From: Verrucomicrobiales bacterium
GTDB lineage: Bacteria; Verrucomicrobiota; Verrucomicrobiia; Limisphaerales; CAIMTB01
Assembly (NCBI GenBank): GCA_016795425.1
Contig: JAEUHG010000147.1
Location: 1-54,455 of the forward strand
Length of the DNA stretch: 54,455 nucleotides
Direction of reading: 5' to 3'
Shown: one piece after another, positions 9,135 to 18,649 of the stretch
Numbering within the stretch: position 1 is the first letter of the stretch
Layout of the letters: each line of letters begins with the position of its first letter
The notes under the pieces: generated by a model
What the model was told of the DNA's origin: nothing
Seen by the model: the letters and a program-made list of their open reading frames with translations, nothing else
Database searches by the model: none
Made by a program: the position numbers and the translations under genes

Positions 9135-10130
9135 ATGCTTCCGATCGCCATCAGTTGCGGGGATCATGCCGGCATTGGTCCTGAAGTGGCATTGAAGGCC
9201 GTCGGGGCACTCACCCGCCACAGTCCTTCGGCGCGATATGTACTTATCGGGGACCGGGCGCTTCTCGAAACCACCTCCCGCCGGCTGGCGGCGGCTGGGA
9301 TGGAGATGCCGGAAGGGTCGGAAGCCGGCGATGCCGAGGCCCCGTGCAGGATTCTCGATCCGCGGAGGGAAGCGTTGTCCGCGACCTTGCGCGCCGGAAA
9401 CGCGGAGAGCGCTGTGGCGGCCCTGGACTATCTGCGCCGCGGAGCGCTGGGTTGCCTCAACGCGGAGTTCTCGGCACTGGTGACAGCCCCTGTCAGCAAA
9501 GAAGCCATCCTGCGCGCGGGAGTCGAGTTTGTCGGTCAGACCGAGTACCTTGCGGCGCTCGCGGGGGTGAGTGGGGTTACCATGATGTTGCTGGGAGATG
9601 ATCCTGGCGGGCGCTGGTTGCGAGTGGCTTTGGCCACCACCCATCTTCCACTGCGCCAGGTGGCATCGGCGTTGACCAGGGCGGGCGTGGAAAGGGCGAT
9701 CCATCATGCAGCCGAAGCCTGCCGAAAGCTGCGATTGCCGCGGGCGCGGGTGGCGGTGGCGGGTCTCAATCCACACGCCGGCGAAGGTGGAATGCTGGGA
9801 GAAGAGGAGGGAACGGTGATTCGACCGGCCGTGGAGATGGCCCGCGCCGGTGGGGTCGAAGTGGAGGGGCCATTGGCCGGGGACACCGTGTTTCGGGAGG
9901 CCATTGAGGGACGGTACGATGCGGTGGTGGCGATGTATCACGACCAGGGTTTGGCACCACTCAAACTGGTGGCCTTCGAGACTGGGGTGAATTGGTCCCT
10001 GGGCCTGCCCTTGATTCGTACGTCACCCGATCACGGCACCGCCTTCGATATTGCGGGACGCGGCGTCGCCAACCCGGCGAGCATGATTTCCGCGATGCGC
10101 CTGGCGGCGATGCTGGCGGGGCCGAAGTAG
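9135..10130 (+). CDS. pdxA: 4-hydroxythreonine-4-phosphate dehydrogenase (PdxA family)
   Basis: PdxA oxidises 4-phosphohydroxy-L-threonine with NAD(P)+ in the DXP-dependent pyridoxal phosphate pathway. The 331-residue length is normal. Conserved parts are GxxAGIGPE at the N-terminus, VTAPVSKEA, ATTHLPL (His170), NPHAGE (His214), YHDQG (His269) and RTSPDHGTAFDIAG; the three His are the metal ligands. Two positions depart from the usual pattern: the GDPAG motif reads GDHAG, and the substrate-binding GHTE motif reads GQTE (Gln135). These could reflect altered substrate preference, as in PdxA2-like paralogues. It starts 12 bp after the CGPxFP gene and ends 3 bp from the convergent kinase gene. 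Confidence 0.9.
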   Translation: MLPIAISCGDHAGIGPEVALKAVGALTRHSPSARYVLIGDRALLETTSRRLAAAGMEMPEGSEAGDAEAPCRILDPRREALSATLRAGNAESAVAALDYLRRGALGCLNAEFSALVTAPVSKEAILRAGVEFVGQTEYLAALAGVSGVTMMLLGDDPGGRWLRVALATTHLPLRQVASALTRAGVERAIHHAAEACRKLRLPRARVAVAGLNPHAGEGGMLGEEEGTVIRPAVEMARAGGVEVEGPLAGDTVFREAIEGRYDAVVAMYHDQGLAPLKLVAFETGVNWSLGLPLIRTSPDHGTAFDIAGRGVANPASMISAMRLAAMLAGPK

Positions 10131-10133
10131 CCC

Positions 10134-11144
10134 CTAGCGCCCAAGCCACTTGAGCATCCGGCCACCGGTGGACGCGACCGGACTGGATCCGGGTCGAAAG
10201 CGCGCAACGAGGACCTGGCTGCGGGCGGCGGTCAGCGCCATGATAAACTCGTCGTAAGTCTGAAATCGGTCAGCCGGATTCTTGGCCATGGCTCGCCACA
10301 GCGCGTCGCTTGTCGGTTGGGTGATTTCCGGACGCACATGATTGGGCGGCGTCAACGGGGTATGGATATGGGCGGCAATCAGTTCCTCGACGGTGGGCGC
10401 CTCGAAGGGGACGTGTCCGGTAATGGCGTGGTACAAGGCGCCGGCCAGACTGTACATGTCCGACAAAAAGGTCTCGGGTTCGCGCTTCACCTTTTCAGGG
10501 GCGACATAATAGGGAGTCGCCCAAAGGGAAGACTCATCGAAGCCGTCGCTTTGGGCCGGGCGAGCCAGGCCGAAATCGACCAGCTTGGGTTCGCCTTCGG
10601 CATTGAAGAGAATGTTGCCCGGCTTGATGTCGCGATGGAGCAGGTTCTTCTTGAGCGCCGCGTCAAGAGCGCCGGCGACTTTGATGCCGATGTCGAGGAT
10701 GTCGAGTTCGGGGAGTTGCAGTTCTTTCTCGATGCGGCTGTCGAGGCTGCCGCGATCGGCCAGCTCCATCACCATATACAACTGGCCGTTCAATTGGTCG
10801 AACTCGTAGATACCGATGATGTTGGTGTGGTTGAGGGTACCGCAGGCCCGGGCTTCTCGTTGAAAGGACTCGATGGCTTCGCGATCGTCGAGCAGTTCCT
10901 TCCGCATCAACTTCACCGCCACTTCGCGCAGCAGCATTTCATCGAAGGCCCGGTAGACCGTTCCCATGCCTCCCGAAGCGATGGGGGCCCGCAATTCGAG
11001 TTGCCGCATTTTCAGCGGCATCATCAGGGGATGCCCGCATTTGCTGCACGGCACGGTTTCCAGCGGCGCCAAATCGCCGGGAATGAAAGGGCGAGCTCCG
11101 CAACCGCCGCAGGTCACAAGCTTCAATGGTCGGCGCTCGGTCAT
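10134..11144 (-). CDS. Ser/Thr protein kinase with N-terminal zinc ribbon
   Basis: This is a Hanks-type kinase of about 336 residues. I use the ATG at 11144 (MTERRPLKLV); a GTG at 11165 would add seven residues. Two CxxC pairs at the N-terminus (TCGGCG and CSKCGHP) should form a zinc ribbon. The kinase domain follows: a glycine loop (ASGGMGTVY), VAIK-type Lys in EVAVKLMR, HRDIKPGN catalytic loop, DFGLA, and an APE-like YVAPEK. No transmembrane segment or extracellular sensor is visible, so it is likely cytoplasmic. A short tail after residue 310 is basic. Planctomycete and verrucomicrobial genomes are rich in such kinases; the substrate is unknown. It stands alone, convergent with pdxA. Confidence 0.88.
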   Translation of the reverse strand: MTERRPLKLVTCGGCGARPFIPGDLAPLETVPCSKCGHPLMMPLKMRQLELRAPIASGGMGTVYRAFDEMLLREVAVKLMRKELLDDREAIESFQREARACGTLNHTNIIGIYEFDQLNGQLYMVMELADRGSLDSRIEKELQLPELDILDIGIKVAGALDAALKKNLLHRDIKPGNILFNAEGEPKLVDFGLARPAQSDGFDESSLWATPYYVAPEKVKREPETFLSDMYSLAGALYHAITGHVPFEAPTVEELIAAHIHTPLTPPNHVRPEITQPTSDALWRAMAKNPADRFQTYDEFIMALTAARSQVLVARFRPGSSPVASTGGRMLKWLGR

Positions 11145-11241
11145 GACCGGTACATCGTGTGCCACGGCTGCAAGCTACCACGCGCCGCCGACCAGACAAG
11201 GCACGAGCCGGGATTTGCTGGGACGTCCGTGCGCACAGGGG

Positions 11242-12120
11242 TCACTTCTTTTTCGGATCGAGGTTCATGGCGAGTTCATCGGTGGGGACCGTCGCTTCAA
11301 CGCCTTGAGTGGGAATCTCCACCTTGGCGATCCATAACAGGGCGTTCAATACGACCTTGCGGAAGTCGGGTTGTCCCCAGTTTCGATGAAAGTGGCCGCC
11401 GGTAAACCCGAACCCTCGACCGCCATCCGGCCGTTCGCGCACCCACATCATGACCTCGTCCCTTCCTTTGGCCGCCTGGATGTGCGGATACGGACCTTGC
11501 GGCCAGACATAAGGACCGTCGCGGACCTGGTCGGAGGGGCGGGCCACCAGAATCGGTGTGATGCCGGCCATGTCCTCGCGAAACCGCATGTTGAAGTACC
11601 ATTCATCGCGAATAGAAAACGGCTTCACACCTCGGGTAATGGGGTGGGTGGGAAACGTCACGAACTCCGGGGACCACATCGGGTTGCAGGAGAATTGGTG
11701 CTCATAATAACCGCCGACCCATTCCTGCATGGCCGCTCCGGGATCTCCCTTCGGCACCTCCACCCCGTAGTGCATGAATCCAAGTCCGGTCCCCTTCTTC
11801 GCCAACGCGTTCAGGATCGTCATGCGATCCTCTTGGATCGCCGGATGTCCCGTGCCGCCGTCGGCGTAGATGGCCACGGCCGCGATGCCATCAAAGGCGC
11901 GGGGGTTCGTGGGCCAGCCATTGGAGGCCACCAGTGGCTCGATTCCGGGCACCTGGCTGAGGCTCTTCTGAATGAGGAGCATGCCCGCGCGAAATTCGTG
12001 GTCACCAGGCCCATGCGACGGCTTTCCGGCAATGAGAAGGATGCGGGCGGGTTGTGCCGCCACCGATCCGGTGGCCGATCCGAGAAGGAGCGCCGCCACG
12101 AGCACGCTGAGAATCTTCAT
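11242..12120 (-). CDS. Secreted ThuA-like domain protein
   Basis: The start is the ATG at 12120 (MKILSVLVAA), which opens a clear signal peptide ending near SVAAQ. The 292-residue product shows ThuA/glutamine-amidotransferase-like features: ILLIAGKPSHGPGDHEF near the mature N-terminus, GLGFMHYGVEVPKGD in the middle, and GRGFGFTGGHFHRNWG near the C-terminus. ThuA-like proteins are linked to sugar utilisation and are common as secreted proteins in Verrucomicrobiota and Planctomycetota, but the reaction is not defined. The frame extends upstream to 12366 without signs of coding. It stands alone between divergent neighbours. Confidence 0.85.
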   Translation of the reverse strand: MKILSVLVAALLLGSATGSVAAQPARILLIAGKPSHGPGDHEFRAGMLLIQKSLSQVPGIEPLVASNGWPTNPRAFDGIAAVAIYADGGTGHPAIQEDRMTILNALAKKGTGLGFMHYGVEVPKGDPGAAMQEWVGGYYEHQFSCNPMWSPEFVTFPTHPITRGVKPFSIRDEWYFNMRFREDMAGITPILVARPSDQVRDGPYVWPQGPYPHIQAAKGRDEVMMWVRERPDGGRGFGFTGGHFHRNWGQPDFRKVVLNALLWIAKVEIPTQGVEATVPTDELAMNLDPKKK

Positions 12121-12374
12121 GTGGTCGGCGATAGCATGCGCCCCATTTTCCACGACGGCAACAACTCGGGTGCCGATTGAATGAACGTCACCAGCACCGC
12201 GTCGGATTTGGAAGTCGGTCGCCGGCAGTCGCGGCCGCATCCTCCGATGAAAGTGTACCTGTAACGCCGTCGATCGACCGGCCGTGGGTTCGTTGTCTAC
12301 GGACTTGCGAAGACGCGCCGGACGGCCCACCGTGCCACCCTTCGGAACAACAAAGCCAACGCCCAAGTGCCCTC

Positions 12375-12824
12375 ATGAATCTCGCGAAACTCGTCCGTAT
12401 TGCCTGTCTCACCGCCGTTTTCGCCGTCGCCTCTGCTATGGGCGCGGAATGGAAGACGGACTTCGCGGCCGCCAAAGCCGATGCCAAGAAGGACGGTAAA
12501 TTGCTGTTCCTGGACTTCACCGGGTCGGACTGGTGTCCGCCTTGTATGCAAATGAAGAAGGATACCCTCGACAAACCGGAATTCCTGGAATTCGCCGGCA
12601 AACAACTGGTGCTTGTCGAGGTCGATTTCCCCAGGCGCAAGTCTCAAACGGCCGCGCAGAAGAAAGCCAACCAGGACCTGGCGACGAAGTTCAACATCGA
12701 GGGATACCCGACCTTCGTCCTCGCCACGGCGGAGGGCAAGGAACTCGGCAGACATGTCGGATACCTTCGCGGCGGCCCCGACGCCCTGATGGCCAAGATC
12801 AAGGAATGGCAGCAGGCCAAGTGA
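12375..12824 (+). CDS. Periplasmic thioredoxin-fold protein
   Basis: I start at the ATG at 12375 (MNLAKLVRIA), which gives a signal peptide ending at SAMGAEW. The mature domain carries FTGSDWCPPCMQM, a CPPC redox motif in a thioredoxin fold, and the cis-Pro segment GYPTFVL. At 149 residues it matches DUF255/thioredoxin-7-like small secreted oxidoreductases. The likely role is disulfide reduction or isomerisation in the periplasm; partners are not visible. Its stop is separated by one base from the stop of the convergent TatD gene. Confidence 0.87.
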   Translation: MNLAKLVRIACLTAVFAVASAMGAEWKTDFAAAKADAKKDGKLLFLDFTGSDWCPPCMQMKKDTLDKPEFLEFAGKQLVLVEVDFPRRKSQTAAQKKANQDLATKFNIEGYPTFVLATAEGKELGRHVGYLRGGPDALMAKIKEWQQAK

Positions 12825-12825
12825 C

Positions 12826-13626
12826 TCAGGTCAGTCCGCGGAAGAATCCGCGCGCCGCGGCGCACGTCGCAGCCGACAGGTCCTCCTCGGAGCAACCTTT
12901 GTATCCGGCCACCGCCCGCGCCAAGTCGCGGACATAGGCGGGTTCGCAGCGTTTCCCGCGGTGCGGCAGCGGTGCCAAGAAAGGGCAATCGGTCTCCAGC
13001 ATGAATTCACCGAGCGGCACCGCCGCCAGTGCGTCTCTGACATTCTGTGCGTTCTTGAAGGTCGTTATGCCGGTGAAACTCACCAGCGATCCCGACGCGA
13101 GAACCTGCTGCGCTTCGTGAGCGGTTCCGGTAAAGCAGTGGAAGACGCCTCGGACCCGGCCTCGTACCGCTTCCATCATCGCCAGGGTTTCGCTGAAGGC
13201 TTCGCGTTGATGAATCACGCAATTCAATCCCAGGCGGGCCGCCAGCTCCAGTTGCTGCTGAAATAAGTCCCGCTGCCTCGACTTCAAACGATCCATCTCG
13301 GCCGGGGTCGCTCCTGCCGGAAGGCGGTAGGTGTCGAGTCCTGTCTCGCCGATCGCGACCACCTTCGGATGTCGGGCCAATTGCGCGAGCGGTTCCAGGA
13401 TCTCGTCGGGCGCCTCGTCGACGTGATTCGGATGGACCCCGACGATGCCGAACACGGCTGGATAACGATCCGCGAGTTCCACCACCCGACGGCTGCTTTC
13501 AAAAGTGGTACCGACGCATAGGATGCGGGTAATCCCCGCCGCCTGGGCGCGGTCCACCACTTGATCCAGGTCTCCGACGAAATCCGGAAAATCCAGGTGG
13601 GCGTGGGTATCGAAAAATTCGACCAT
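12826..13626 (-). CDS. tatD: TatD family metal-dependent DNase
   Basis: The ATG at 13626 (MVEFFDTHAHLDF) places the HxH metal motif at the N-terminus as in all TatD proteins; the open frame upstream is unlikely to be coding. The 266 residues include GETGLD (bridging Glu), VIHQREA, FHCFTG and LETDCPF (Asp ligand). TatD enzymes are two-metal nucleases of the amidohydrolase fold with 3'-5' exonuclease activity in DNA repair or turnover. The protein is expected in the cytoplasm. No operon partner. Confidence 0.92.
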   Translation of the reverse strand: MVEFFDTHAHLDFPDFVGDLDQVVDRAQAAGITRILCVGTTFESSRRVVELADRYPAVFGIVGVHPNHVDEAPDEILEPLAQLARHPKVVAIGETGLDTYRLPAGATPAEMDRLKSRQRDLFQQQLELAARLGLNCVIHQREAFSETLAMMEAVRGRVRGVFHCFTGTAHEAQQVLASGSLVSFTGITTFKNAQNVRDALAAVPLGEFMLETDCPFLAPLPHRGKRCEPAYVRDLARAVAGYKGCSEEDLSAATCAAARGFFRGLT

Positions 13627-13760
13627 GACCGAGTCAGTATAGCGGAACTGCGCCCCGCGCATCGATGATTTAGCGCCGCCTCCTGACCACTGGAGGGTTG
13701 ACATTAAATGACTACAAGAGTAGGCGAGGATCACAGGTTGAATCCCCGATCTCACTCTCC

Positions 13761-16562
13761 ATGAACTCACCCCTGTTCTATCCCGGTTGGTGGAAGACAT
13801 TCCAGGCGTTCGCGCGTGGTGGTCGCCAAGGGACGATGGCGTTGCTGCTGGCCCTCGCGGCCTCGGAGGGGCAGGCGGCGACTGGCCCTGGATCACCCGA
13901 CCCAGCGTTCCTGGCCAATTTTGATCCCGGACCCAACCCTGTCCTCCGCCAACTGGCCGTGGATACGCAGGATCGAGTGCTGGTTTCGGGGGATTACGAG
14001 GTCTTTCGTCTGCTCCCTGACGGCACCTTGGATAACTCATTCCCCAAGTCGTCGACGGATGACTGGATCTTCACTTTGGTTCCCACCTCCGATGGAGGGC
14101 TCTATGTCGGGGGACGATTTCGGCAATTCCGAGGTGAGAGTCATGTGGGAATCGTGAAGTTGAAGGCGAATGGGGATATCGACACGACGTTCCGTCCCAG
14201 TTCTGAAGGGCCGCGGGATGTCTATGCCATCGCCTCTCACCCGGAGGGTGGCCTAATTATTGGCGGGTACTTCGACTTTTGGGAGGGGGTGTGGGTCAGA
14301 GACCTGGTCCGATTGCTACCCGACGCCAGCCTGGACCGCGCCTTCACGGCGAACCAGGCGCCGATTCAGGACGGATTCAGGACCCCTGTCGATCCGCGCA
14401 TCCTCGTGCGCGGGAACGGGACGTTCCTTGTGCAGCGTGGACAGATCGAGGTGGTGTCCTGGGATGGACACTTGCGAGCGACCTATCCTGCGACCGGAGC
14501 CTGGGCGGCCTTGGATGCCGATCGAGTGGCGGTGGCTGAGACGGTATATGACGGCGGGCAGGTGAGTGCGATTCGGCTCTCTGCAATTCGTAATGACGGG
14601 ACTGTGGATCCTTCGTTCGAGGTGATGCATGACATCGACGGCCCGGCGCGGACGCTGGCGGTACAATCGGACGGCCGCCTCCTGGTGGGCGGCAATTTCT
14701 CGGTTTTGGGAGGTCAACGGCATCACGGTTTGGCGCGGTTGAACACGGATGGTTCCATCGATGGGGGATTCGTCTCGGAGATCGGCGCCACGACGAGCGC
14801 GGTGTGGCAGAATCAGGGCGGGTCCATGTGGGTCAACGAAATGCAAACCCAGAAGGACGGGACGCTGCTTGCCTGCGGGTATTTCACCAATGTCGGTGCG
14901 ACTCGGGTCACCAGTGTGGCCCGGTTGCTCGGTGGGGTGCGTGCCCCATCGGCGCCAGCGGTGCGGCAATCCGGTGGCGCGGTCACGATGACGGAGGGGC
15001 ATTCCGCGCGTTTGGGCTTCTCGGTGGAGAGTGTGGCTCCCATTGGGGGAACGTGGACCAAGGATGGGGTCATGCTCCCGGCGGGCGTAGAGCCGGTGCT
15101 GCATCTCGGGAATCTGAAGCGCGAAGATGCGGGCCGGTACCAACTGCGACTGACCAATGCCATGGGCGAAATTCTCTGTCCGGCCGTGGATTTGCAGGTG
15201 GCGATTGGACCGACCCATCCCGGATCGGTGGATGTCAGTTTCCGCGCGGGGACGGTGGACAGCGATGAGACAGGACCGAACTCGGGTCCTGTCCGAGGGG
15301 CGGTGTCGACAGGCGACCGCATCTACATTTTCTCCAAAGGAAGCCCGAGCGGTTTGATTTCATCGGTCGATGGGCACTCGACCCTCGGGATGGCGCGATT
15401 GGGGTTGGATGGTCAGGTCGATCGAGCATTTGTCATGCTGCGCGGCTCAACCAATGCCGCACGGCTCCTTGGCGTTCAGTCGGTGCTTCCCTTGGCCGAT
15501 GGTCGTGTGCTCGCCCAAATCACGCTTCCTACCGCCTCACCGATCCGGCGCACGACCAACGTCATCGTCGCTTTGCACCCCGACGGTTCCCCGGATGAAA
15601 CGTTTTCCGTCGCGGTCCAACCTTGGAGTCTCAGCTCGGTGATTTCCCCACTGGGTTTGGCGCCGAACGGGGGAATTCTGGTGGGTGGGCTGATTCGATG
15701 GGATGGCGATTCCCAAATCCGGACCGTCGTACGTCTTCGCGCTGATGGGAGTGTGGATCCTGCCTTTCGGCCCATTGAAGGCAGCCAGACTCCGTCGAGT
15801 GTCTTATGGCAGTCCACGGGTCGGTTGTTGGTCGTTTCCAAGGAGGTGACCGCGTCCGGCCGAACCGTGGGGGTCGTGAAGCGTTACCTCGCCGATGGAA
15901 CGCCGGATCCGGCGTTTCGGGTGGATCCGCCGATCGAAGCCCTCATCGCGGGCGCCGTCGTCGACGCCCAGGATCGTCTGCTCATCTCGTTCGTGAGCAA
16001 TTCCACGGATTCGGTAACAGGTTCATTGATCCTCAGACTGTTGCCGGAGGGTGGGCGCGATCTCTCGTTTGCCGAGATTCGAGTCCCCCAAGGGTTCAGC
16101 TTCCAAACCTACCATTCCCTGTCCCTGCAATCCGACGGACGAATCCTCGCCATCCCATCGGCGGTTGGGCCGAAGACCAGTGTGGTTCGTTGGTTGCCCG
16201 ACGGACGCCCGGATCCCGAGTTCCAGTTGGAGTTGGACGGTTCCTTCGAGACGGTCGGAGTGATCTCCGGGGACCGAATTCTCATCGCAGGTTCGTTTGC
16301 GGAACAGGGTGGGACGGAGCGACGTGGTGTCGCCATCCTGAATGGCGTCGACGAACGACGATGGGAAGGGGCGCAGTGGAGAGAGGGGACGTTCGAAGGA
16401 CGGATCCGCAGTCGCCCGCAGCGCCGGTACGTCGTCGAAGCCGCGGACAATCCGGGCCAGAACTCTTGGGAAGTGGTTCAGACCCTGGTTGGAGATGGTT
16501 CATCCCTTCGTTTTCGGGATGTCTCCGTCGGCCACCGCTTCTATCGCTTGCGATTGGAATAG
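13761..16562 (+). CDS. Secreted delta-60 repeat protein with central Ig-like domain
   Basis: The ATG at 13761 (MNSPLFYPGW) gives a signal peptide ending near SEGQAATG. The 933-residue protein has a first block of delta-60 repeats (about 40-400; pattern D-G-[ST]-[LIVT]-D-x-x-F followed by a glycine turn). Next is an Ig-like domain (about 410-485, with the typical DAGRYQLRLTNAMG end), then a second block of delta-60 repeats (about 490-865). The last 65 residues end in HRFYRLRLE and resemble the ends of the other two large secreted proteins in this window. It is organised like the protein at 1434-3455 but with Ig in place of Calx-beta. No enzymatic motif is visible. Confidence 0.82.
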   Translation: MNSPLFYPGWWKTFQAFARGGRQGTMALLLALAASEGQAATGPGSPDPAFLANFDPGPNPVLRQLAVDTQDRVLVSGDYEVFRLLPDGTLDNSFPKSSTDDWIFTLVPTSDGGLYVGGRFRQFRGESHVGIVKLKANGDIDTTFRPSSEGPRDVYAIASHPEGGLIIGGYFDFWEGVWVRDLVRLLPDASLDRAFTANQAPIQDGFRTPVDPRILVRGNGTFLVQRGQIEVVSWDGHLRATYPATGAWAALDADRVAVAETVYDGGQVSAIRLSAIRNDGTVDPSFEVMHDIDGPARTLAVQSDGRLLVGGNFSVLGGQRHHGLARLNTDGSIDGGFVSEIGATTSAVWQNQGGSMWVNEMQTQKDGTLLACGYFTNVGATRVTSVARLLGGVRAPSAPAVRQSGGAVTMTEGHSARLGFSVESVAPIGGTWTKDGVMLPAGVEPVLHLGNLKREDAGRYQLRLTNAMGEILCPAVDLQVAIGPTHPGSVDVSFRAGTVDSDETGPNSGPVRGAVSTGDRIYIFSKGSPSGLISSVDGHSTLGMARLGLDGQVDRAFVMLRGSTNAARLLGVQSVLPLADGRVLAQITLPTASPIRRTTNVIVALHPDGSPDETFSVAVQPWSLSSVISPLGLAPNGGILVGGLIRWDGDSQIRTVVRLRADGSVDPAFRPIEGSQTPSSVLWQSTGRLLVVSKEVTASGRTVGVVKRYLADGTPDPAFRVDPPIEALIAGAVVDAQDRLLISFVSNSTDSVTGSLILRLLPEGGRDLSFAEIRVPQGFSFQTYHSLSLQSDGRILAIPSAVGPKTSVVRWLPDGRPDPEFQLELDGSFETVGVISGDRILIAGSFAEQGGTERRGVAILNGVDERRWEGAQWREGTFEGRIRSRPQRRYVVEAADNPGQNSWEVVQTLVGDGSSLRFRDVSVGHRFYRLRLE

Positions 16563-16593
16563 CTGCTGGAGGTTGGTAGCGTCGCGCCGCGCG

Positions 16594-18228
16594 ATGAAAC
16601 CGACCCCTGCCCAAATCTGGACGCGGTTCCAGACGTATTACCGTGAATTTCCGGCCTGCGGCCTGTCGGTCGATCTGAGCCGGCTAAGCTTCGACGACGA
16701 CTTCCTGGACCGCATGGCGGTTCCGATGGGGAAGGCGTTCGAAGCAATGGCGGCCCTGGAAAAGGGTTCGATTGCCAATCCAGACGAGAAACGGCAAGTG
16801 GGGCATTACTGGTTGCGTCACGCCGCGTTGGCTCCCGATCCGGCCACGCGAGAAATGATTGCGGGCGCGGTGGAAGACGTGAAGGCCTTTGCGACCGAAA
16901 TCCATGAAGGCCGCATCGCCGGGCAGCGCGGGGCCTTCGAGCATCTGCTGGTGATTGGTATTGGCGGCTCCGCATTAGGCCCCCAATTGGTGGCCAACGC
17001 CCTGGGACACCCGTTGCGCGATCGGTTGTCGGTTCGCTTCTTCGACAACACGGATCCGGACGGCATGGATCGCGTCCTGGCCCCGATCGTCGATCAATTG
17101 GGCAAGACCCTGGTGCTGGTCATTTCAAAGTCCGGCGGCACTCCGGAGACGCGCAACGGCATGCTGGAAGCCGAGGCGGCGTACCGTCGGGCGGGTCTCG
17201 ATTTCGCCAAGCACGCGGTGGCGATCACCCAATTGGATGACAAGAGCTCGCTCCACGTGCTGGCCCGCAACAAGGGATGGCTCAAGCAGTTTCCCATGTG
17301 GGATTGGGTAGGCGGTCGAACCAGCGTCACCTCAGCGGTCGGGTTGCTCCCGGCAGCGCTGCAGGGATTGGACATCGACCAACTGCTCGCGGGCGCCAAG
17401 GCCTGCGACACGCAGACGCGTGAGAGGACCGTCGAGGCCAACCCGGCCGCGCTACTCGCGCTGGCTTGGTACCATGCCGGTGGTGGGCGGGGTTCCAAGG
17501 ACATGGTGGTGCTGCCCTACAAGGACCGGCTCGATCTGTTCTCCAAGTACCTTCAGCAACTGATCATGGAGTCGTTGGGCAAGGAACTGGATCTCGATGG
17601 AAGCATCGTGAACCAGGGTATCGCCGTCTACGGCAACAAGGGTTCCACCGACCAGCACGCGTACGTCCAGCAGTTGCGCGAAGGATTGCCCAACTTCTTC
17701 GCCACCTTCATTGAAGTCTTGAAGGATCGAAACGGTGAATCCATCGAGGTGGAACCGGGCGTCACCGCCGGAGACTTCCTGCATGGCTTCCTCCTGGGTA
17801 CCCGGAGCGCCCTTTCCGAGAAGGGCCGGGAATCCGTGACGCTCACCATTGCTGAGGTCAATGCGTTCACCCTCGGTGCGTTGATCGCCTTGTTCGAACG
17901 TACCGTCGGGCTCTATGCGAGTCTCATTCACATCAACGCCTACCACCAACCCGGCGTGGAAGGGGGCAAAAAGGCCGCCGCCAGTGTTATTCAAATCAAA
18001 GTCGCGCTGGTGAACCTGCTGAAGTCCGCCCCGGAAAAAGCCTTCGACGCCGAAACCCTATCCACGCTGTTGGCTCCCCTGCTTCCCAAACTCGTGGTTT
18101 CGCCGGAAACCGTCTTCAAACTTTGCGAGCACCTTGTCGCCAACGGAGCCGATTCCGGCATTCGCAAGATCGCGGGACCGACCCCGGCCCGAGTTCTGTA
18201 TGCGTTCTCGGCCACCCGTGACCGTTGA
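16594..18228 (+). CDS. pgi: Glucose-6-phosphate isomerase
   Basis: This enzyme interconverts glucose-6-phosphate and fructose-6-phosphate in glycolysis. Starting at the ATG at 16594 (MKPTPAQIWT) it has 544 residues. Sugar isomerase (SIS) signatures are clear: IGIGGSALGPQ near residue 120, ISKSGGTPETRNG near 180, WVGGRTSVTS near 240, and NKGSTDQHAY with the catalytic His near 350. GGKKAAASVI near the C-terminus holds the catalytic Lys. The open frame upstream overlaps the delta-60 gene and is rejected. It begins 31 bp after that gene. Cytoplasmic. Confidence 0.93.
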   Translation: MKPTPAQIWTRFQTYYREFPACGLSVDLSRLSFDDDFLDRMAVPMGKAFEAMAALEKGSIANPDEKRQVGHYWLRHAALAPDPATREMIAGAVEDVKAFATEIHEGRIAGQRGAFEHLLVIGIGGSALGPQLVANALGHPLRDRLSVRFFDNTDPDGMDRVLAPIVDQLGKTLVLVISKSGGTPETRNGMLEAEAAYRRAGLDFAKHAVAITQLDDKSSLHVLARNKGWLKQFPMWDWVGGRTSVTSAVGLLPAALQGLDIDQLLAGAKACDTQTRERTVEANPAALLALAWYHAGGGRGSKDMVVLPYKDRLDLFSKYLQQLIMESLGKELDLDGSIVNQGIAVYGNKGSTDQHAYVQQLREGLPNFFATFIEVLKDRNGESIEVEPGVTAGDFLHGFLLGTRSALSEKGRESVTLTIAEVNAFTLGALIALFERTVGLYASLIHINAYHQPGVEGGKKAAASVIQIKVALVNLLKSAPEKAFDAETLSTLLAPLLPKLVVSPETVFKLCEHLVANGADSGIRKIAGPTPARVLYAFSATRDR

Positions 18229-18294
18229 TTTCGTGCCCCTCCTTGTCTGGTCTCCGTCCACCCTAACCCATCCGTAACGCCCTTCGTTGACCTC

Positions 18295-18621
18295 ATGTCC
18301 AACGCCGTCCAATTCCCGAACGTCACCGCGATCGCCAAAGCCAACGTCTATTTCGACGGTAAAGTCGTCAGCCACAGCGTCCTTTTCCCCGACGGCTCCA
18401 AGAAGACCCTGGGCCTCATTTATCCAGGCTCTTATCACTTCGGCACCGATCTGGCGGAACAAATGGACATCATTGCCGGTGCGTGCCGGGTCACCCTGGA
18501 TGGTCAGACCCAAACCAGCGACTACGGGGCTGGGCAATCGTTCCGGGTCCCGGCCAAGAGCGGCTTTACCATCGTCGTCGCTTCCGGCATCTGCGAGTAC
18601 GTCTGCTCCTTCCTGACTTGA
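18295..18621 (+). CDS. ppnP: Pyrimidine/purine nucleoside phosphorylase
   Basis: The 108-residue protein belongs to the PpnP (former DUF1255/YaiE) cupin family, which cleaves nucleosides with phosphate to the free base and ribose-1-phosphate. Family features are FDGKVVSHSV near the N-terminus, DGSKKTLG, the YHFGTDLAEQMDI segment and FRVPAKSGF before the last strand. Length is typical (about 95-110). It begins 66 bp after pgi and ends 28 bp before the Nudix gene, so co-transcription is likely. Confidence 0.92.
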   Translation: MSNAVQFPNVTAIAKANVYFDGKVVSHSVLFPDGSKKTLGLIYPGSYHFGTDLAEQMDIIAGACRVTLDGQTQTSDYGAGQSFRVPAKSGFTIVVASGICEYVCSFLT

Positions 18622-18649
18622 ATCGGCCGTGCCGCCGGTCGGAGGTGGG

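Noticed and set aside
10317..11405. 362-codon open frame on the + strand
   Set aside because: It is antisense to the Ser/Thr kinase, whose motifs are complete.
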